Below, piece by piece: positions 42,818 through 52,336 of a stretch of DNA of 64,000 bases. Position numbers and translations under genes: made by a program. Each line of letters opens with the position of its first letter. The stretch's first letter is position 1. The notes beneath the pieces were generated by a model, which was not told where the DNA came from, did not search any database, and saw only the letters and a program-made list of their open reading frames with translations. The stretch spans positions 62,001-126,000 of the forward strand of contig JACVZY010000110.1 of assembly GCA_014654705.1 (NCBI GenBank), read 5' to 3'. Source of the DNA: Ignavibacteria bacterium. Lineage in GTDB: Bacteria; Bacteroidota; Ignavibacteria; Kapaibacteriales; UBA4661.

Positions 42818-45226
42818 TTAACGGCTTTCCAGCGCTTGCACAACAGCATTATGCACTTGTGGGCGGACGGCGCGAATTTTATTATTCTCCGACGTAGGAA
42901 AGACGCGGTTAGACAGTAACACCACGCACAATTTTCTCACCGGATCGAACCAAATACTCGTTCCAGTAAAACCGGTATGACCAAATGAAAGCGGCGAAAA
43001 GAAATCGCCACAGGAGCATTTTTCGACGGCTTTTGTATCCCAGCCCAAAGCACGGGTGTATTTATCGTTTGCCCGTGTAGTAAAGAGCTTTATCGTTTCG
43101 GGCTTGAAAAATGGCTTACCACCGATAAGATTTGCCTCCGGTGCGGTTATTATCTGCATCACACGCAAAATATCATCTACCGTAGAAAATAATCCCGCGT
43201 GCCCTGCCACACCATGCAGAAGTGCTGCACGGGGATCATGCACGAGTGGTCGCTTGAAATCTTGCTTCCACGTCGTATCGTTTTCTGTGGGCGCCGTGCG
43301 CAAGCGCAGTGCGGAATCGGGATTGAAGGTGCTGGATTGCAAGCCAAGCGGACGGGCAATATTGTCTGCATAAAATACATCAAGCGGCTTACCCGAAATG
43401 CGATAAATAATCTCTCCAAGCGTGATAAATCCTAAATCGCTATACACAGTCGAATCCCCTGTTTTATAGACCAGCTTTTCGCCCCAGAGTGCTTTCATCG
43501 CCTCTTCTGCCCCTTTCACCCGTAAATCATATGGACGAAACGCCGCCAAACCGCTATTATGCAAGAGCAGGTTTTTTATGCGAATATGTGACTTTCCATT
43601 TGCGCCAAATTCGGGGATATATTTCGTTACGCTGTCTTCCAGCCCAAGTTTGCCTTCGTCATAGAGCTTCATTATGCACATCGTTGTCGCCATCACTTTT
43701 GTTAGTGAAGCCATGTCATACGCGGCATCCATCGGTGTTTTGAGAGAATTTTTGTCGTAGGTAAAACGTCCAAAACTTTCACGCATCACCACTTTACCAT
43801 TATGCAAAATTCCCACCGAGGCGGACGGGAAAGCACCATCTTGAATAGCCGCATCAACAACCGTTTTGACAGCACTCTGCAAGCGCTCGTAGGGTGGCAA
43901 GACGGCATAATCATTTCCAGACCAAATATCGGTTGAAGATTGCACAGGCGCTTGCTTTGCAGGATCGTTGGTATAGATGTAGTATTTGCGGGTCTTCTCA
44001 GCAAAATCGCTGGCTTCTTTCTTGAAGGCTTTTTCAATTTCTTCAATGCTTTTACCTGCCTTCATCATTGACAGCAACTGGCGGCTGCCCACACTCCGCG
44101 CCGTGCGGTCAATTTCTTTATTCCGAGAGCTGTCGGGGAAAAATTTTGATACCTCTCGCATCACAGTAAGCATTGTACGCATGGGGTTAATAGCACGGCG
44201 ATTTCTCACGTTCAGACTAAATCCCATACACGTTTTCCCTTGCAATTTGGAGCTTCCGGGCGAAAACATAGAAAATGTAAATTGTAATCCCGGAAGCCTT
44301 GTAGCATCAAGAGTCTGTGCGTTTTTAATGCCGTCCTGCATCGTTTTATTTGGCAGATGAAGACCGTAGGTCACAAACGGCTCGGACGTTCCTCGCCCGA
44401 CACTCCACGTCATGTCCTCCAGCATACCCAAGCAATGATAGCCAATGACAGCTTCCATGGAGCGTATGTTGGGGCTGGGATTGCGCCACGGGAAACCAAG
44501 CTCGTCGTAGAATTTTGAGCGGTCATAGCCCTGCATACGAATAACATTAAGCTTTGCACCAATACCAAATTCTGCATTGTAAAACTGCGCCAGTTCGCCC
44601 ATTGTCATACCGTGCGAAATGGGGATGGGAAAATAGCTGGTAAAACCACCGTGAAATTCTTTTTCCAAAATTGGACCATAGACACCAAGCGGAGCAGCCA
44701 TATTGGGTCTGTCGAGGACGAAGAACGGAATGCCCGCTTCGGCGGCAGCTTTCATGCCATAGACCATGGTGGTGGCGTAGGTGTAATAACGCACTCCAAT
44801 TTCTTGAATATCGAAAACAAGCGCATCCAAGCCCCTCAAATCCTCTTGCGAAGGACCCTTTTTCTTGGCAGTATAGAGAGAAATTATCGTCAAGCCCGTT
44901 GCAGAATCAATTTCGTTGCTGTTAATAATTTCATCTTTTGTGCCACGAATACCATGCTCCGGCGCAAAGAGTTTCACGGCAATTCCTTGCTTGGCGAGCA
45001 TATCGGCTGCGTGGGAGCCTTCACGCGTAAGGGCAGAATGATTCACTATCAATCCTACTTTTTTGCCTCGCAATGGAGAAAAATCTTGGTCACGAAGTAC
45101 TTCCAGACCAACTTTGAAGGCTACACCACTGTTGTCCGAACCGTTATCAGCTCGCAGGCAGTGAGTATTCACAAAACACAAAAGTGGAATGCAGAGCAGG
45201 CAAAAAAACAGTCTGAAGCGTTTCAT
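42818..45226 (-). CDS. namZ: NamZ exo-beta-N-acetylmuramidase fused to serine hydrolase
   Basis: A secreted two-enzyme protein (802 aa from ATG 45226; signal MKRFRLFFCLLCIPLLCFVN). The N-terminal half (about 35-400) is DUF1343/GH171, now known as NamZ, which removes MurNAc from the non-reducing end of peptidoglycan fragments; visible blocks are VGLIVNHSALTREG, LFAPEHGIRGT, DIQEIGVRYYTY and FPWRNPSPNI. The C-terminal half (about 455-800) is a class C beta-lactamase-like hydrolase with SLTK (Ser about 507), YSDLGF and HGVAGHAG. In Bacillus subtilis the namZ neighbour amiE (ybbE) encodes such a hydrolase; here the two are one polypeptide. A strong promoter lies 57 nt upstream. Confidence 0.92.
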   Translation of the reverse strand: MKRFRLFFCLLCIPLLCFVNTHCLRADNGSDNSGVAFKVGLEVLRDQDFSPLRGKKVGLIVNHSALTREGSHAADMLAKQGIAVKLFAPEHGIRGTKDEIINSNEIDSATGLTIISLYTAKKKGPSQEDLRGLDALVFDIQEIGVRYYTYATTMVYGMKAAAEAGIPFFVLDRPNMAAPLGVYGPILEKEFHGGFTSYFPIPISHGMTMGELAQFYNAEFGIGAKLNVIRMQGYDRSKFYDELGFPWRNPSPNIRSMEAVIGYHCLGMLEDMTWSVGRGTSEPFVTYGLHLPNKTMQDGIKNAQTLDATRLPGLQFTFSMFSPGSSKLQGKTCMGFSLNVRNRRAINPMRTMLTVMREVSKFFPDSSRNKEIDRTARSVGSRQLLSMMKAGKSIEEIEKAFKKEASDFAEKTRKYYIYTNDPAKQAPVQSSTDIWSGNDYAVLPPYERLQSAVKTVVDAAIQDGAFPSASVGILHNGKVVMRESFGRFTYDKNSLKTPMDAAYDMASLTKVMATTMCIMKLYDEGKLGLEDSVTKYIPEFGANGKSHIRIKNLLLHNSGLAAFRPYDLRVKGAEEAMKALWGEKLVYKTGDSTVYSDLGFITLGEIIYRISGKPLDVFYADNIARPLGLQSSTFNPDSALRLRTAPTENDTTWKQDFKRPLVHDPRAALLHGVAGHAGLFSTVDDILRVMQIITAPEANLIGGKPFFKPETIKLFTTRANDKYTRALGWDTKAVEKCSCGDFFSPLSFGHTGFTGTSIWFDPVRKLCVVLLSNRVFPTSENNKIRAVRPQVHNAVVQALESR

Positions 45227-45282
45227 AGCGAGGTTTTGAAATGAGGTGAACACAGGTCAGGTCAAGTTATTTGACAATGGAA

Positions 45283-45313
45283 CAAAGATACAAAAGCGGA
45301 TGGCTCAATCAAA
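45283..45313 (-). promoter_or_regulatory. Bacteroidetes-type promoter of the namZ gene run
   Basis: TTTG (45313-45310), a 19-nt spacer, then TATCTTTG (45290-45283) on the minus strand: a full match to TTTG-N19-TAnnTTTG. The leader is about 50 nt to ATG 45226. It probably drives namZ, paiB and the acyltransferase. Confidence 0.75.
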
Positions 45314-45353
45314 GCAAATCAGTAGAATACCAGCAGAAAGGCAGTATCTTCCA

Positions 45354-45400
45354 CAAAAAAATGCCGGATAAAAACGCTCAATTACGTCTTTTCCGGCATT
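45354..45400 (-). terminator. Rho-independent terminator ending the signalling gene cluster
   Basis: A 9-bp stem AATGCCGGA/TCCGGCATT (45360-45368 with 45392-45400), followed on the minus strand by TTTTTTT. Confidence 0.75.
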
Positions 45401-45429
45401 ACACGTCTTCATTACTACCAAGGCATTTG

Positions 45430-45861
45430 TTACGATTCTTCGTCAATAATTACGGAACGCTCCGCACCGCCTATTAAGCCCAGCCCTTGCAACGTATTGA
45501 GCACTTTATCGCGATCCAGCGGCTTAATCAGATACGCCTCGCACTGCTGTTTGAAAGCTGTTTTGACATTGTTAAAATCACCAAGCGCAGTAGTCATTAT
45601 TATTTTTGTGGTAATGAGTGAATCATCATCGTACTGCTGTTCTAATGCCCGAATATTTTTCAACACATCCTGACCACTAATCTCCGGCACCATGATATCG
45701 AGAAAAACAATATCATAGCGTTCTGAATTTTCAAGTGCTTTTTGGAATTTTTCCATTGCTTCTTTTCCATTCTCAGCAGAATCCACTTGCCCATAGGGAG
45801 AAAGAATCTCCATAAGAACACTACGACTCACATATTCATCTTCCATAACAAGCATTTTCAT
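45430..45861 (-). CDS. Single-domain response regulator (CheY-like)
   Basis: A 143-aa stand-alone receiver. The acidic pair is in VMEDEY (about 6-9), the phosphoacceptor Asp in FLDIMVPEISG (about 54), the conserved Thr in MTTALGD and the Lys in LIKPLDRD. There is no output domain. It is the last gene of a five-gene signalling cluster, 84 nt after the hybrid kinase, which suggests it receives phosphate from that kinase's HPt domain. Being cytoplasmic and output-less, it must act by protein binding. Confidence 0.9.
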   Translation of the reverse strand: MKMLVMEDEYVSRSVLMEILSPYGQVDSAENGKEAMEKFQKALENSERYDIVFLDIMVPEISGQDVLKNIRALEQQYDDDSLITTKIIMTTALGDFNNVKTAFKQQCEAYLIKPLDRDKVLNTLQGLGLIGGAERSVIIDEES

Positions 45862-45945
45862 TGTGCTATCCTATTTCAAAAAATTGCATATATGATTGAT
45901 TGTAACAACACCAAAGAGACTAAAATTTCTATTATTCACAGAATA

Positions 45946-48435
45946 TCAAACATGATTTTTCCACATCCCCGACCGAAAGTATCGGTCAATAAGCGCCAAT
46001 TCGTCTTCCAACATGGCAAAAAGGGATGGGGCTTCGTGCAACATAGCATTTTTACCAACTTTTTCCAACTGTCCGCATAAATCCATTGCCGTTTCTGCAC
46101 CAAAATTGCCCACTGCTGACTTGAGCTTGTGAGCCGAGCTGTGAAGTTCAGCAGCAGAATTACGTTCTACGGCGCTTTTGATGGCATCTTGGTCAGCGCC
46201 ATAGTTCTTGAGAAAATAACCAACGAGTTTCTCGACCACATCACGCTTTCCATTCACTGCTTGAAATAATTTCGACAAATCCGCCGGAATACGTCCTGTC
46301 CAAACACTTATTACCGCCGTTTGTCCACTTTCGTCATTTTTTTCTACTTGGTCAAGACCGTCAGCAACTGGCTTTTGGTGAAGAATACGTGCAATAGTGC
46401 TGTAAAGTTTCTCAAAATCTATTGGCTTGGTAACAACATCGTCCATACCCGTCCGACGACAAAGTTCCGCATCATGGTGCGAGGCATGGGCTGTAATGCC
46501 AATGATAGGCAAATGCCTTTTTGTGGTTTGTTCATGTGTGCGGATAGCTGCCGTCGCTGTCAGTCCGTCCATTTCCGGCATCTGAACATCCATGAGTACA
46601 ATATCGAAAGCAAAATTGGCATCATCCAGCAAATCCAACGCTTCCCGACCATTATTCGCAATCGTAACATTCCATTCCTGCATGGAAAGCATTTCTTGAA
46701 GCACTGCTTGATTGATAGGACTATCTTCAGCAATCAAAATTTTAAGCGCCTTTGGTGGCATCCTGCGATTACTTTGCTCTACACCGCCCGATGCTGCTTC
46801 ATCGGCAAACTCACGGTTCGCTTGCCCGGTAGCCATGTAGGACGCTCCTTCTATCGGCAACGGCAATCGGACGCGGAAGCCAAAAGTACTTCCCACACCA
46901 ACTGTGCTGCGGCACCACACACTACCATCCATCATCTCTGCAAGCTGCCGTGCAATAGCCAAGCCAAGTCCCGTACCGCCATATTTCCGCGTAAACGATG
47001 GGTCAAGTTGACTAAAACTCTTGAAAAGTTTATCCATTTTATCGGCTGCAATGCCAATACCGGTATCGGTAATTTCACACTCTATAATCACATCACCACC
47101 AGACTTTTCAGGAACTCTCACAACAAGATCAATGTGCCCTTCGCTTGTGAACTTCACTGCATTAGCAATAAAATTATTAAGAATTTGCTTGAATCGTATG
47201 CTATCGCCGATGACCAATGGCGGCAAATCACTGCTAATGGTCATATGTAGTTGCAAGCCCTTCGATGCTATTTGCGGACTAAAAATGCTCATAATATCGT
47301 GCACTGCCGCACGGATATTGATGGGAATATGCTCAAACTCCAGCTTTTGTGCTTCGATTTTGGAAATATCCAGAATATCGTTGATGATGTATAACAAGGA
47401 ATCAGCCGAAACTCGCACCATGCTCAGGTACTCTTTTTGCTTCTCGGTCATATTTTCACTGCCCGTCAGCAAACTGGTCATTCCAATGATACCATTCAGC
47501 GGTGTGCGCAGTTCGTGGCTCATATTTGCCAAAAAGCCGCTCTTTGCTTGATTTGCAGACTCTGCTTGCTCTTTGGCACGAAGAAGTTCGGCTGTACGTT
47601 CAGCCACGCGGCGCTCTAATTCCTCATTCATCGTCCGCATCGTCTGCTCGGCTAACTTGCGCTCGGTAATGTCTATCCCTACGAAAACTGCTTGTTCGTC
47701 CTGATGATATTTCCTTGCGATAATCAAATAGGTTCGCCGTCCGTCTTTTCCTGCTATTTGTACTTCAAACTCCCCTACTTCCTTGTTCTGCTCAAAGAAC
47801 GTTGCCACCGCATGGCGAAAACTCTGGTCTTCCAAATCGCCCGCGTCCGATGTCAAAGCACCAACTTGTTTACCAATATACTCCGCCGGCGGAAGCCCTG
47901 TCAAGCGCTCTATGTAGCCGTTTAAGCCAATATATCGCAGATCTTTCCCAATCCACGAGATAACACCGGGCACCGAATCCAAGACCACTTCCAATTGCTC
48001 TTTTGTCTCTTGGATAATACGCTGCTGCTCTGCCAAACGCCGCTCTGCCAGTATCGTTGAAGCCATTCTTTCGACCATTGCATAGAGTTTTTCTTGCTTG
48101 ACGGGCTTCAAAATATACTGGTCAATTCCCAACTCAATCGCATTCAAGAGGAAATCCGTGCGATCGTATGCCGTTGTCAGAATAATCGGCATATTCGGGC
48201 TGATAACTTTGATACGCCGCGCCATTTCCATACCGTCCATCACCGGCATAGCGACATCGCTCACCACCAAATCCGGCTTATGAGCGTTAAAGAGGTCAAG
48301 CCCTTCGCTACCGTCCTGAGCCAAATACACTTTTTCTACTTTTTTTTCCAAGAGCATTTTCGTCAAAAGACGAATCGCTGCGTCGTCTTCGACATAGAGA
48401 ACCGAAATCGGCAGTTTTTCCGTAACTATGGTCAT
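45946..48435 (-). CDS. Hybrid histidine kinase REC-PAS-HisKA-HATPase-REC-HPt
   Basis: A soluble 829-aa phosphorelay kinase without membrane segments. Order: receiver (about 8-125, [12 protein letters not shown]), PAS (about 150-265, [20 protein letters not shown]), coiled coil, HisKA with [13 protein letters not shown] (His about 306), HATPase ([25 protein letters not shown]), second receiver (about 570-690, [11 protein letters not shown]) and HPt (about 740-829, [13 protein letters not shown], His about 768). All phosphotransfer residues are intact. The input comes through the N-terminal receiver and PAS, so this kinase can integrate another phosphorelay. Position suggests partnership with the kinase-less CheA-like protein and CheR/CheD-like genes upstream. 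Confidence 0.93.
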   Translation of the reverse strand: MTIVTEKLPISVLYVEDDAAIRLLTKMLLEKKVEKVYLAQDGSEGLDLFNAHKPDLVVSDVAMPVMDGMEMARRIKVISPNMPIILTTAYDRTDFLLNAIELGIDQYILKPVKQEKLYAMVERMASTILAERRLAEQQRIIQETKEQLEVVLDSVPGVISWIGKDLRYIGLNGYIERLTGLPPAEYIGKQVGALTSDAGDLEDQSFRHAVATFFEQNKEVGEFEVQIAGKDGRRTYLIIARKYHQDEQAVFVGIDITERKLAEQTMRTMNEELERRVAERTAELLRAKEQAESANQAKSGFLANMSHELRTPLNGIIGMTSLLTGSENMTEKQKEYLSMVRVSADSLLYIINDILDISKIEAQKLEFEHIPINIRAAVHDIMSIFSPQIASKGLQLHMTISSDLPPLVIGDSIRFKQILNNFIANAVKFTSEGHIDLVVRVPEKSGGDVIIECEITDTGIGIAADKMDKLFKSFSQLDPSFTRKYGGTGLGLAIARQLAEMMDGSVWCRSTVGVGSTFGFRVRLPLPIEGASYMATGQANREFADEAASGGVEQSNRRMPPKALKILIAEDSPINQAVLQEMLSMQEWNVTIANNGREALDLLDDANFAFDIVLMDVQMPEMDGLTATAAIRTHEQTTKRHLPIIGITAHASHHDAELCRRTGMDDVVTKPIDFEKLYSTIARILHQKPVADGLDQVEKNDESGQTAVISVWTGRIPADLSKLFQAVNGKRDVVEKLVGYFLKNYGADQDAIKSAVERNSAAELHSSAHKLKSAVGNFGAETAMDLCGQLEKVGKNAMLHEAPSLFAMLEDELALIDRYFRSGMWKNHV

Positions 48436-48463
48436 AATTGTTGTTGAAAATATAGTAGCACAA

Positions 48464-48558
48464 TGTTTAGATAATGATTACAGTGAGCGACATGGTGTGC
48501 GGAGCTGTAATTCCGCACTCCTTCACAACTATACAATCCAACTAAACAATGCAGTAGT
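48464..48558. repeat. Dispersed palindromic repeat, copy B
   Basis: About 95 bp. The left part (CAATGTTTAGATAATG) is a loose inverted match to the right end (AACTAAACAATGCAG), with a central hairpin GTGCGGA...TTCCGCAC. The right half matches copy A at 40980-41030. It sits between the hybrid kinase and REC-CheD genes. Confidence 0.65.
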
Positions 48559-48618
48559 ATGCGACAACTGGTTAAGTTTTATAGGGGAAAATGTGTTTGT
48601 TGGGGGAGATGCCGAGAA

Positions 48619-49680
48619 TCAAATTACCCAAGGTACACGTTCGGGCGATGACAACTGCACCGCCTTCGAGCCAACCTGAATACAGACCGTGCGGCTCAGA
48701 GATTCACCGATATCTTCCGCCAAAAGAGTGATTCCAAGCGACGAAAGTAATGCTTTCACTGCGGCAATGTTCTTTTCGCCAATTTTGAAATAGTTATTCG
48801 CATCAGCACTTGTTTGTGCACCACCGGCTATTTTTGCGACGAGTTGCGATGTGGGCTTTCGGTACCCAATCCCTCGCAGTTGACTAATGAGCGCGGGCAC
48901 TGCTGTATCGGCAAAGTAGCCTGGCAGCAGCCTTGCTTTCTCCGGCGATGTCGTGGAGGTTGCCAAAGCAATATGCGCCATACCTACCATCTCAAGCGTC
49001 TCGCTGAAGAGATTTAACGCCACACAAGAGCCGAGTGCAAAGGTTTTGATACGCTTACCTGATTCATTGGAAACCCCGATTTCTCCAACGCCGAGAATCA
49101 TTTGCCCAATTCGCTCTTCATAATTTGGCGTTTGAAAAGGTGCCGCAGTAACAGTTCTCGGGACTGCTGGCATACCTTGCGATTGCCCTGCAACACTTTT
49201 CGGTGTCGGTACGCTGGGGGCAGATGCGTTTGTAAAAGGCTGTGCAGTAGAGGTTTTACGGGGTATTGCGGAGGTAATACGCGCAGCAGATTTAATCTTC
49301 ATCACAAGCTGCCTCAAGGTCTCATCAAAGCCTTGCGGATTCAGCGCAGACGGCTTGGAAATGTAGTCAACCGCTCCAGTTTCAAGCGCTTGTAAGGTAA
49401 TACTCTTATCGTTTTGTGTCCACGAACTCAGCACAATAATGGGAAGCGGGCGCTGCATCATCGCCTGACGGATAAATTCAAGCCCGTTCATTACAGGCAT
49501 ATCCATATCGGTAACAACGACATCGGGCTTGAGGGCGGCAAGTTTTTCCAGCCCATCCCGCCCATTGACAGCAACGCCCACAACTTCTATACTGCTGTCA
49601 AACGCAGAGATAGAGCGAAAGAGCAAATCGCGTACCAACGCCGAATCGTCAACCAAAAGTAAGCGAACTTTGTCCGACAT
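48619..49680 (-). CDS. cheD: Receiver-CheD fusion protein
   Basis: A 353-aa protein from ATG 49680. A CheB-type receiver (about 4-120; LLLVDDSALVRDLL, VVTDMDMPVMNGLEF, SSWTQ, SKPSA) is followed by a Pro/Thr-rich linker (about 125-190). The C-terminal domain is CheD, the glutamine deamidase of chemoreceptors. Its catalytic set is complete: Thr and Cys in KTFALGSCV spaced by 6, and His in MAHIALA 17 residues after the Cys, as in Thermotoga CheD. The CheB methylesterase domain that usually follows such a receiver is absent. So phosphorylation may control deamidation. The downstream hybrid kinase is 183 nt away and cheR is 66 nt upstream. Confidence 0.9.
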   Translation of the reverse strand: MSDKVRLLLVDDSALVRDLLFRSISAFDSSIEVVGVAVNGRDGLEKLAALKPDVVVTDMDMPVMNGLEFIRQAMMQRPLPIIVLSSWTQNDKSITLQALETGAVDYISKPSALNPQGFDETLRQLVMKIKSAARITSAIPRKTSTAQPFTNASAPSVPTPKSVAGQSQGMPAVPRTVTAAPFQTPNYEERIGQMILGVGEIGVSNESGKRIKTFALGSCVALNLFSETLEMVGMAHIALATSTTSPEKARLLPGYFADTAVPALISQLRGIGYRKPTSQLVAKIAGGAQTSADANNYFKIGEKNIAAVKALLSSLGITLLAEDIGESLSRTVCIQVGSKAVQLSSPERVPWVI

Positions 49681-49746
49681 GCTGCACCATGGTGAAAAAC
49701 GTGGAAGAGTTTGAATCCGAAAACCGTCGTCGTTAGACCGCAAGCC

Positions 49747-50616
49747 TTAGAGAGGCTTTTGATAAAGCGCCGGAATAATGTAACGAAAATCCGAACTTGT
49801 GCGGTCTATAGTCTCCGAATGCCCGATAAACAAGTATCCGCCAGGTACAAGGCAGTCGTAAAAGCGCTGCACAAGGGCATTTCGCGTCGGCTTGTCAAAA
49901 TAAATCATGACATTCCGACAGAAAATGACGTGAAATGGCTTCTTGAATGGGAAAACATCGTTCATCAAGTTAAACTTCCGAAAAACGACATCTTGCTTCA
50001 AGAAAGGTTTCACGCGCCAGATTTTATCAGGAAGTGCTTGAAAGTACTTGCGTTTGTACTCTTCCGGCAGCAGCGCTATTCGCTCCTCAACATAATCGCC
50101 GCCATCGGCAACAGCCAAGGCTTTTTCGGAAATATCGGTGGCAAGCACACCGGCTTTCCACATACTATATTCGGCTCCAAAAAATTCCATCATCAGCATA
50201 GCAAGCATATACGCTTCTTCGCCGGAGGAACAGCCCGCACACCACATCCGAAAATCATAGTCCTGCCGCCGCTTCAGTGGCGCTGTCATTTCGGGTAAAA
50301 CTCGTTTTATGAGATAATCAAAGTGGTCTTTCTCACGAAAAAAGAATGTGTGATTAGTCGTGATATGATTCGCAAACTCAATAAGCGGCTCGTTGCTGGA
50401 GCTCTTAACAATGTACTCGTAATACTGGCGAAATGATGTCATACCCATACGCCGCAGGACCTTCTGCAAGCGTACTGTTACCATTGTGCGCTTCTCCGGC
50501 GGCAGATAGATTCCAAAGCGCTCATAGACAAGACGGCTCAAGTTTTCGAACTCAGCCTCTGAAAGCGCGACTGAAACGATGTCGTCAACAGACGACCCTG
50601 TTTGATGTGAAGACAT
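49747..50616 (-). CDS. cheR: CheR-type protein-glutamate methyltransferase
   Basis: A SAM-dependent methyltransferase (289 aa) that methylates chemoreceptor glutamates. The N-terminal helical domain (about 15-75) has ERFGIYLPPEKRTMV and RLQKVLRRMG. The catalytic domain has TTNHTFFFREKDHFDYL, WCAGCSSGEEAYMLAM (SAM motif), ATDISEKALAVA, VIFCRNVMIYFD and LFIGHSE. It looks fully functional. No MCP is encoded in the window, so its substrate lies elsewhere or is not a classical receptor. It sits between the CheA-like and REC-CheD genes on one strand. Confidence 0.95.
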   Translation of the reverse strand: MSSHQTGSSVDDIVSVALSEAEFENLSRLVYERFGIYLPPEKRTMVTVRLQKVLRRMGMTSFRQYYEYIVKSSSNEPLIEFANHITTNHTFFFREKDHFDYLIKRVLPEMTAPLKRRQDYDFRMWCAGCSSGEEAYMLAMLMMEFFGAEYSMWKAGVLATDISEKALAVADGGDYVEERIALLPEEYKRKYFQALPDKIWRVKPFLKQDVVFRKFNLMNDVFPFKKPFHVIFCRNVMIYFDKPTRNALVQRFYDCLVPGGYLFIGHSETIDRTSSDFRYIIPALYQKPL

Positions 50617-50691
50617 AATTGAAATAAAGGAAAGGTGTACCGACTGTATCCATGTTTCTAAGAGAATGCTAATCCTGCTCAGGCTGCGCTT

Positions 50692-52059
50692 CTACGAGGT
50701 GCGCTGCCGGAGTGCCAGCACTGTATTTTCAAGCTCGGCGGTAACATTGTGCAGCATCTCTGCCGCTTTATTGAACCGTGTTAATTCAAGCCCGACAATA
50801 TCGGGATTTTTCGTTACCATCGTTTCAATCGCAACAAGTTCACCAACCAGCTCAAAAAGTTTTTCCAACCTATCGGCATCAACAATGGCGTCACGGCGCT
50901 GTGCAGGCAGAGTACCACTTTGTGCTTCGTTCTTTGCAACCGAAGGCGATTTTACCGAGTAGGAGTTTGGTAACGGTATTGGAGCAAAAACTCCACTTGT
51001 CGCCACTGAAGGTGTAGGCAGCTTTACTGCTCTCTGGGCGTTTTCCTTTTGTGTTTTCAACGCTTGCCGCGCAGCCAGACTTTGGATGAGCGTCGTAATA
51101 GAAGCCAGTATATTCAGCACCATCGAAATCAAGCCCGGATAGACGGTCAATGTATTTCGACGGATGGCGTCGAGAATAGCTTCTATGTCTATGCTTTTTG
51201 TCTCTATTTCCACAAAGCCCATAGAACGAGAACCTGCTTTGAGACGAAGAACGGAACCCAAAATAGCACCGATAACGGTCATATCGTGCGGATTCTGTTC
51301 CAAACGCCGACAGCCTTGCTCAATGATAGAGATGTGATCCAGTGATTCAGAGATGAAGCGTTGTAGGCTGTTGTCAGGAGCCGTAACTTTTGGTGCATAT
51401 TCTTGAACATCTTCCGTCTGCTTACTTGAAAGAGAACTGGTGCCTTGCGGCTCATCAATGATCACATTTCCTCGAACTTCAGCCTTAAACGCTTGGAGCT
51501 TTGGAACTGAGGAGACTTTTTCTGGCACATTGTCCGAAGTAATGCCGGAAGAGGCAATCTGGCTAGCCGAAGCAGACACAGACGACGGAGTGGTGAGAGC
51601 AGCATTGTCACCAGAAGTCGGTAAAGAGTCATTGACAGAGCTAGTGACTATTTCAGCATCGGATTTAATAACCATGATTGCCTCTTTTAGTTTGCCAATA
51701 TGGTTACGTACAGCTTCCCCGTGTCCACTATCTTTCACTTCTGCTCCAACAGTCGTCAGCAGCATTTTAACCAAAGAAAAACTCTCCTTGATTAGCGCCA
51801 CGCTCGTTGCCGACACCGCCATCGGCTTTTTGCGAAGAACGTCGAGTAATACTTCTACCTCTTGAGCAACAGTGCTAATGACATTAAAGCCCAGAAAGCC
51901 AGATAACCCCTTGATAGTATGAAAAACACGAAAAATAGAATTGATATTTTCTTTAGCGTTGCCGCTCGCAAGAACTTTTATTTTTTCCTCTTGCTCGTTC
52001 AACGAGTCAAGTGATTCAGCAACAAAGGCGCGGACTATTTCCAGTGTTTCGCTATCCAT
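50692..52059 (-). CDS. CheA-like protein lacking the kinase and CheW-like domains
   Basis: A 455-aa protein. Residues 1-125 form an HPt (P1) domain with VFHTIKGLSGFLGF (His47). A second HPt-like domain (about 225-330) reads VLRLKAGSRSMGF, with Arg where the His should be. After a Ser/Pro-rich linker comes a CheA dimerization helix pair (about 395-452; VDADRLEKLFELVGELVAIE and TAELENTVLALR). The protein stops (RQRTS, TAG) where the kinase core of CheA would begin. No remnant of P4 or P5 exists in the 75-nt gap before cheR. It may be a phosphotransfer and dimerization hub served by another kinase, or half of a split CheA. Confidence 0.85.
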   Translation of the reverse strand: MDSETLEIVRAFVAESLDSLNEQEEKIKVLASGNAKENINSIFRVFHTIKGLSGFLGFNVISTVAQEVEVLLDVLRKKPMAVSATSVALIKESFSLVKMLLTTVGAEVKDSGHGEAVRNHIGKLKEAIMVIKSDAEIVTSSVNDSLPTSGDNAALTTPSSVSASASQIASSGITSDNVPEKVSSVPKLQAFKAEVRGNVIIDEPQGTSSLSSKQTEDVQEYAPKVTAPDNSLQRFISESLDHISIIEQGCRRLEQNPHDMTVIGAILGSVLRLKAGSRSMGFVEIETKSIDIEAILDAIRRNTLTVYPGLISMVLNILASITTLIQSLAARQALKTQKENAQRAVKLPTPSVATSGVFAPIPLPNSYSVKSPSVAKNEAQSGTLPAQRRDAIVDADRLEKLFELVGELVAIETMVTKNPDIVGLELTRFNKAAEMLHNVTAELENTVLALRQRTS

Positions 52060-52336
52060 GATATTTAGAATCGGTCAAAAAGACGTGTACGAGGTGAAAT
52101 AACTGTGCTTAAAGCGATACGACTCTAGCGCCGTAATGTGGTAAAGATGCTGACGTAAAACATTTGATACGACGCCCCCTCAATCTACACAAAAGTATTC
52201 AGTATTTTACACAAAATTTTGTACTCCAACGTCCATTAAAGACAGGTATTGTGCGGTAAACGGCACAAGCTACAAAAAAACTGTACGTTTCATACACGAA
52301 AAGTGTATATTTTAGGGGAATACCGCTAGAAACGGG

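Noticed and set aside
46321-47250. Plus-strand frame of 309 codons opposite the hybrid kinase
   Set aside because: It is antisense to conserved kinase and receiver motifs and is low in recognisable structure; a shadow frame.
50617-50691. Frameshift as cause of the CheA truncation
   Set aside because: The 75-nt gap to cheR shows no kinase-core sequence in any frame, so a deletion or an original short form is required.
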